A DNA stretch of 7,659 nucleotides, from NCBI GenBank assembly GCA_030729445.1, contig JANQXJ010000267.1:1-7659 (forward strand), read 5' to 3'. How positions within the stretch are numbered: the first letter of the stretch is position 1; each line of letters begins with the position of its first letter. Below, piece by piece: positions 6,756 through 7,659 of this stretch. Source of the DNA: Limnohabitans sp. GTDB taxonomy: Bacteria > Pseudomonadota > Gammaproteobacteria > Burkholderiales > Burkholderiaceae_C. The notes beneath the pieces were generated by a model. That model saw only the letters and a program-made list of their open reading frames with translations, searched no databases and was not told the DNA's origin. Both the position numbers and the translations under genes were made by a program.

Positions 6756-6768
6756 GGGGAAATCCTTG
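6753..6768. promoter_or_regulatory. Overlapping divergent start sites of pyrE and xth
   Basis: The palindrome CCATGG (6752-6757) contains the pyrE ATG on the minus strand (6755 to 6753) and an xth ATG on the plus strand (6754-6756), sharing two base pairs. The pyrE ribosome binding site AAGGA is the complement of 6763-6767 and so lies inside the first xth codons. The xth ATG has no Shine-Dalgarno before it, whereas a TTG at 6766-6768 is preceded by GGGGA (6756-6760) at 5 bases spacing. A TTG start would give a protein beginning at the conserved FKLTSLNLNGIR sequence and would leave a 10-base gap between the genes. Confidence 0.6.
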
Positions 6769-7557
6769 TTCAAACTCACCAGCCTCAACCTCAACGGCAT
6801 CCGTTCGGCCACGACCAAAGGTGTCGAAGCCTGGCTGGCGCAAGAGAAACCCGATTGTATTTGTGTGCAAGAGGTCAAAGCCCAGGCCCCCGACGTAGCG
6901 GGCAAGTTTGAAGAACTGGCCGGTTTGAAGGGCCACTTTCACTTTGCCGAGAAAAAAGGCTACTCGGGCGTGGGCGTCTACACCCGCCACGAGCCCAGCG
7001 ACGTGGTGGTCGGCTTCGATGGCGGCGAATTCGATGCCGAAGGCCGTTATGTGGAAACCCGCTTTGACACGACATCGCGCAAGCTGTCCATCATCAGCGT
7101 GTACTTTCCCAGTGGCTCGTCCGGCCCTGAGCGGCAAGAGGCTAAATTCCGCTTTCTGGACAAGATGTACCCGCACCTGATGGCCCTCAAGGCCGAGCGC
7201 GACTTCATCGTGTGCAGCGACGTGAACATCGCGCACAAAGAAGCCGACCTGAAAAACTGGAAGGGCAACCTCAAGAACAGCGGCTTTCTGCCCGAAGAGC
7301 GCGCTTGGATGACGCAGCTGACCACCGAAGGCGGCGTGGTGGATGTGTACCGCCGCTTGAAACCCGAAGCCACCGACGAGTGCTACACCTGGTGGAGCAA
7401 CCGCGGCCAGGCTTATGCGAAGAACGTGGGCTGGCGTCTTGACTACCACCTGGCCACGCAAGCCGTGGCCGAGAAGGCCCGCACCGAGCACATCTACAAG
7501 GGCGAGAAGTTTTCAGACCACGCACCGATCACGATCGGATACGACCTCAGTTTGTGA
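6754..7557 (+). CDS. xth: Exodeoxyribonuclease III / AP endonuclease
   Basis: This is a DNA repair enzyme that cuts the backbone 5' to abasic sites and degrades 3' ends of duplex DNA, using a divalent metal, in base excision repair. The 267 residues (263 if it starts at the TTG at 6766) form one endonuclease/exonuclease/phosphatase domain. Visible active-site motifs are LNLNGIR with Asn14, CVQEVKAQ with Glu40 (metal ligand), SVYFPSG with Tyr117, SDVNIAH with Asp156 and Asn158, GWRLDY with Asp230, and SDHAPI with the catalytic pair Asp255-His256. Length and motif spacing match the ExoIII family. It is divergent from pyrE, and its promoter must lie inside the pyrE coding sequence since there is no intergenic space. 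It is followed by a REP-like palindrome rather than an obvious intrinsic terminator. Confidence 0.97.
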   Translation: MGKSLFKLTSLNLNGIRSATTKGVEAWLAQEKPDCICVQEVKAQAPDVAGKFEELAGLKGHFHFAEKKGYSGVGVYTRHEPSDVVVGFDGGEFDAEGRYVETRFDTTSRKLSIISVYFPSGSSGPERQEAKFRFLDKMYPHLMALKAERDFIVCSDVNIAHKEADLKNWKGNLKNSGFLPEERAWMTQLTTEGGVVDVYRRLKPEATDECYTWWSNRGQAYAKNVGWRLDYHLATQAVAEKARTEHIYKGEKFSDHAPITIGYDLSL

Positions 7558-7570
7558 TTTCTGGGCTTTG

Positions 7571-7603
7571 GGTCATGGACCCCGGATCAAGTCCGGGGTG
7601 ACA
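7571..7603. repeat. REP-like palindromic element after xth
   Basis: ACCCCGGA (7579-7586) and TCCGGGGT (7592-7599) form a perfect 8-bp stem around the loop TCAAG. The flanks GGTCATGG and GTGACA make the minus-strand reading TGTCACCCCGGACTTGATCC, a form I recall as common between genes in many alpha- and betaproteobacteria. It starts 14 bases after the xth stop. No T run follows, so it is better called a dispersed palindrome that may stabilise or end the xth transcript than a classical terminator. Confidence 0.65.
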
Positions 7604-7634
7604 GTCGAGAAGGGTCATTCCTGAAGGTTTTCGA

Positions 7635-7648
7635 TGTCATCCCGGACT
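7635..7648 (+). repeat. Partial inverted copy of the REP-like element
   Basis: TGTCATCCCGGACT matches the minus-strand form of the preceding palindrome (TGTCACCCCGGACT) at 13 of 14 bases but lies in the opposite orientation. After it the sequence diverges (ATCTGTCATGT) and the window ends, so this may be a degenerate half-element. The two copies facing each other resemble the paired arrangement often seen for REP-type sequences. Confidence 0.45.
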
Positions 7649-7659
7649 ATCTGTCATGT

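Noticed and set aside
6756..6905. N-terminal extension of pyrE to 284 residues
   Set aside because: The extension lies opposite xth, is not family-like, and the ATG at 6755 has a well-placed AAGGA ribosome binding site.
6237..6911. 224-codon plus-strand open frame
   Set aside because: Antisense to pyrE and in a different frame from xth; no motif.
6661..7491. 276-codon open frame on the minus strand
   Set aside because: It lies antisense to xth, whose complete catalytic motifs prove the plus strand is coding; the frame is a by-product of GC-rich codon usage.
1..7659. CRISPR arrays, insertion sequences, integrases and tRNA-derived att repeats
   Set aside because: I looked for regularly spaced repeats, transposase or integrase motifs, and second copies of the tRNA 3' sequence, and saw none.

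Overview
The window looks like a chromosomal segment of a betaproteobacterium, probably order Burkholderiales and perhaps Comamonadaceae (Limnohabitans/Rhodoferax-like). This is inferred from the style of the PyrE and exonuclease III proteins, the moderately high GC and the TolC-ABC-HlyD operon type; no database search was possible. It holds five confident protein genes, the 3' part of a tRNA gene and a few non-coding elements.

Left edge: the last 53 bases of a tRNA-Arg with anticodon CCG (+ strand), then a short spacer with a 9-bp perfect inverted repeat. Positions 125-5669 are one minus-strand operon, read right to left: a TolC-family outer-membrane channel (4302-5669), a LapB/HlyB-type ABC exporter with a degenerate C39 peptidase domain (2033-4273), a HlyD/LapC-type membrane-fusion protein (825-2036), and a DNA-binding protein that joins an excisionase/MerR-like helix-turn-helix to a degenerate response-regulator receiver (125-835). 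The genes are separated by 28 bp, then overlap by 4 bp and 11 bp, so they are almost certainly co-transcribed and partly translationally coupled. The first three make a complete type I secretion system spanning both membranes, in the same order as lapE-lapB-lapC. No secreted substrate (RTX or giant adhesin) is encoded in the window, so the cargo must lie elsewhere.

Positions 5670-6050 carry no convincing gene. This stretch has an AT-rich part next to the operon with a candidate promoter, and a GC-richer part with a 65-codon open frame without a proper start (possibly a gene remnant) and a hairpin behind pyrE.

Right part: pyrE (minus, 6051-6755; pyrimidine synthesis) and xth (plus, 6754-7557; exonuclease III/AP endonuclease) are divergent housekeeping genes whose annotated ATG codons overlap inside the palindrome CCATGG, leaving no intergenic space. 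After xth come a REP-like palindrome and a second, inverted, partial copy of the same sequence, running to the window edge.

No wholly new system is evident. The least ordinary feature is the HTH/pseudo-receiver protein locked into the secretion operon, with Glu where the phosphorylated Asp is expected.
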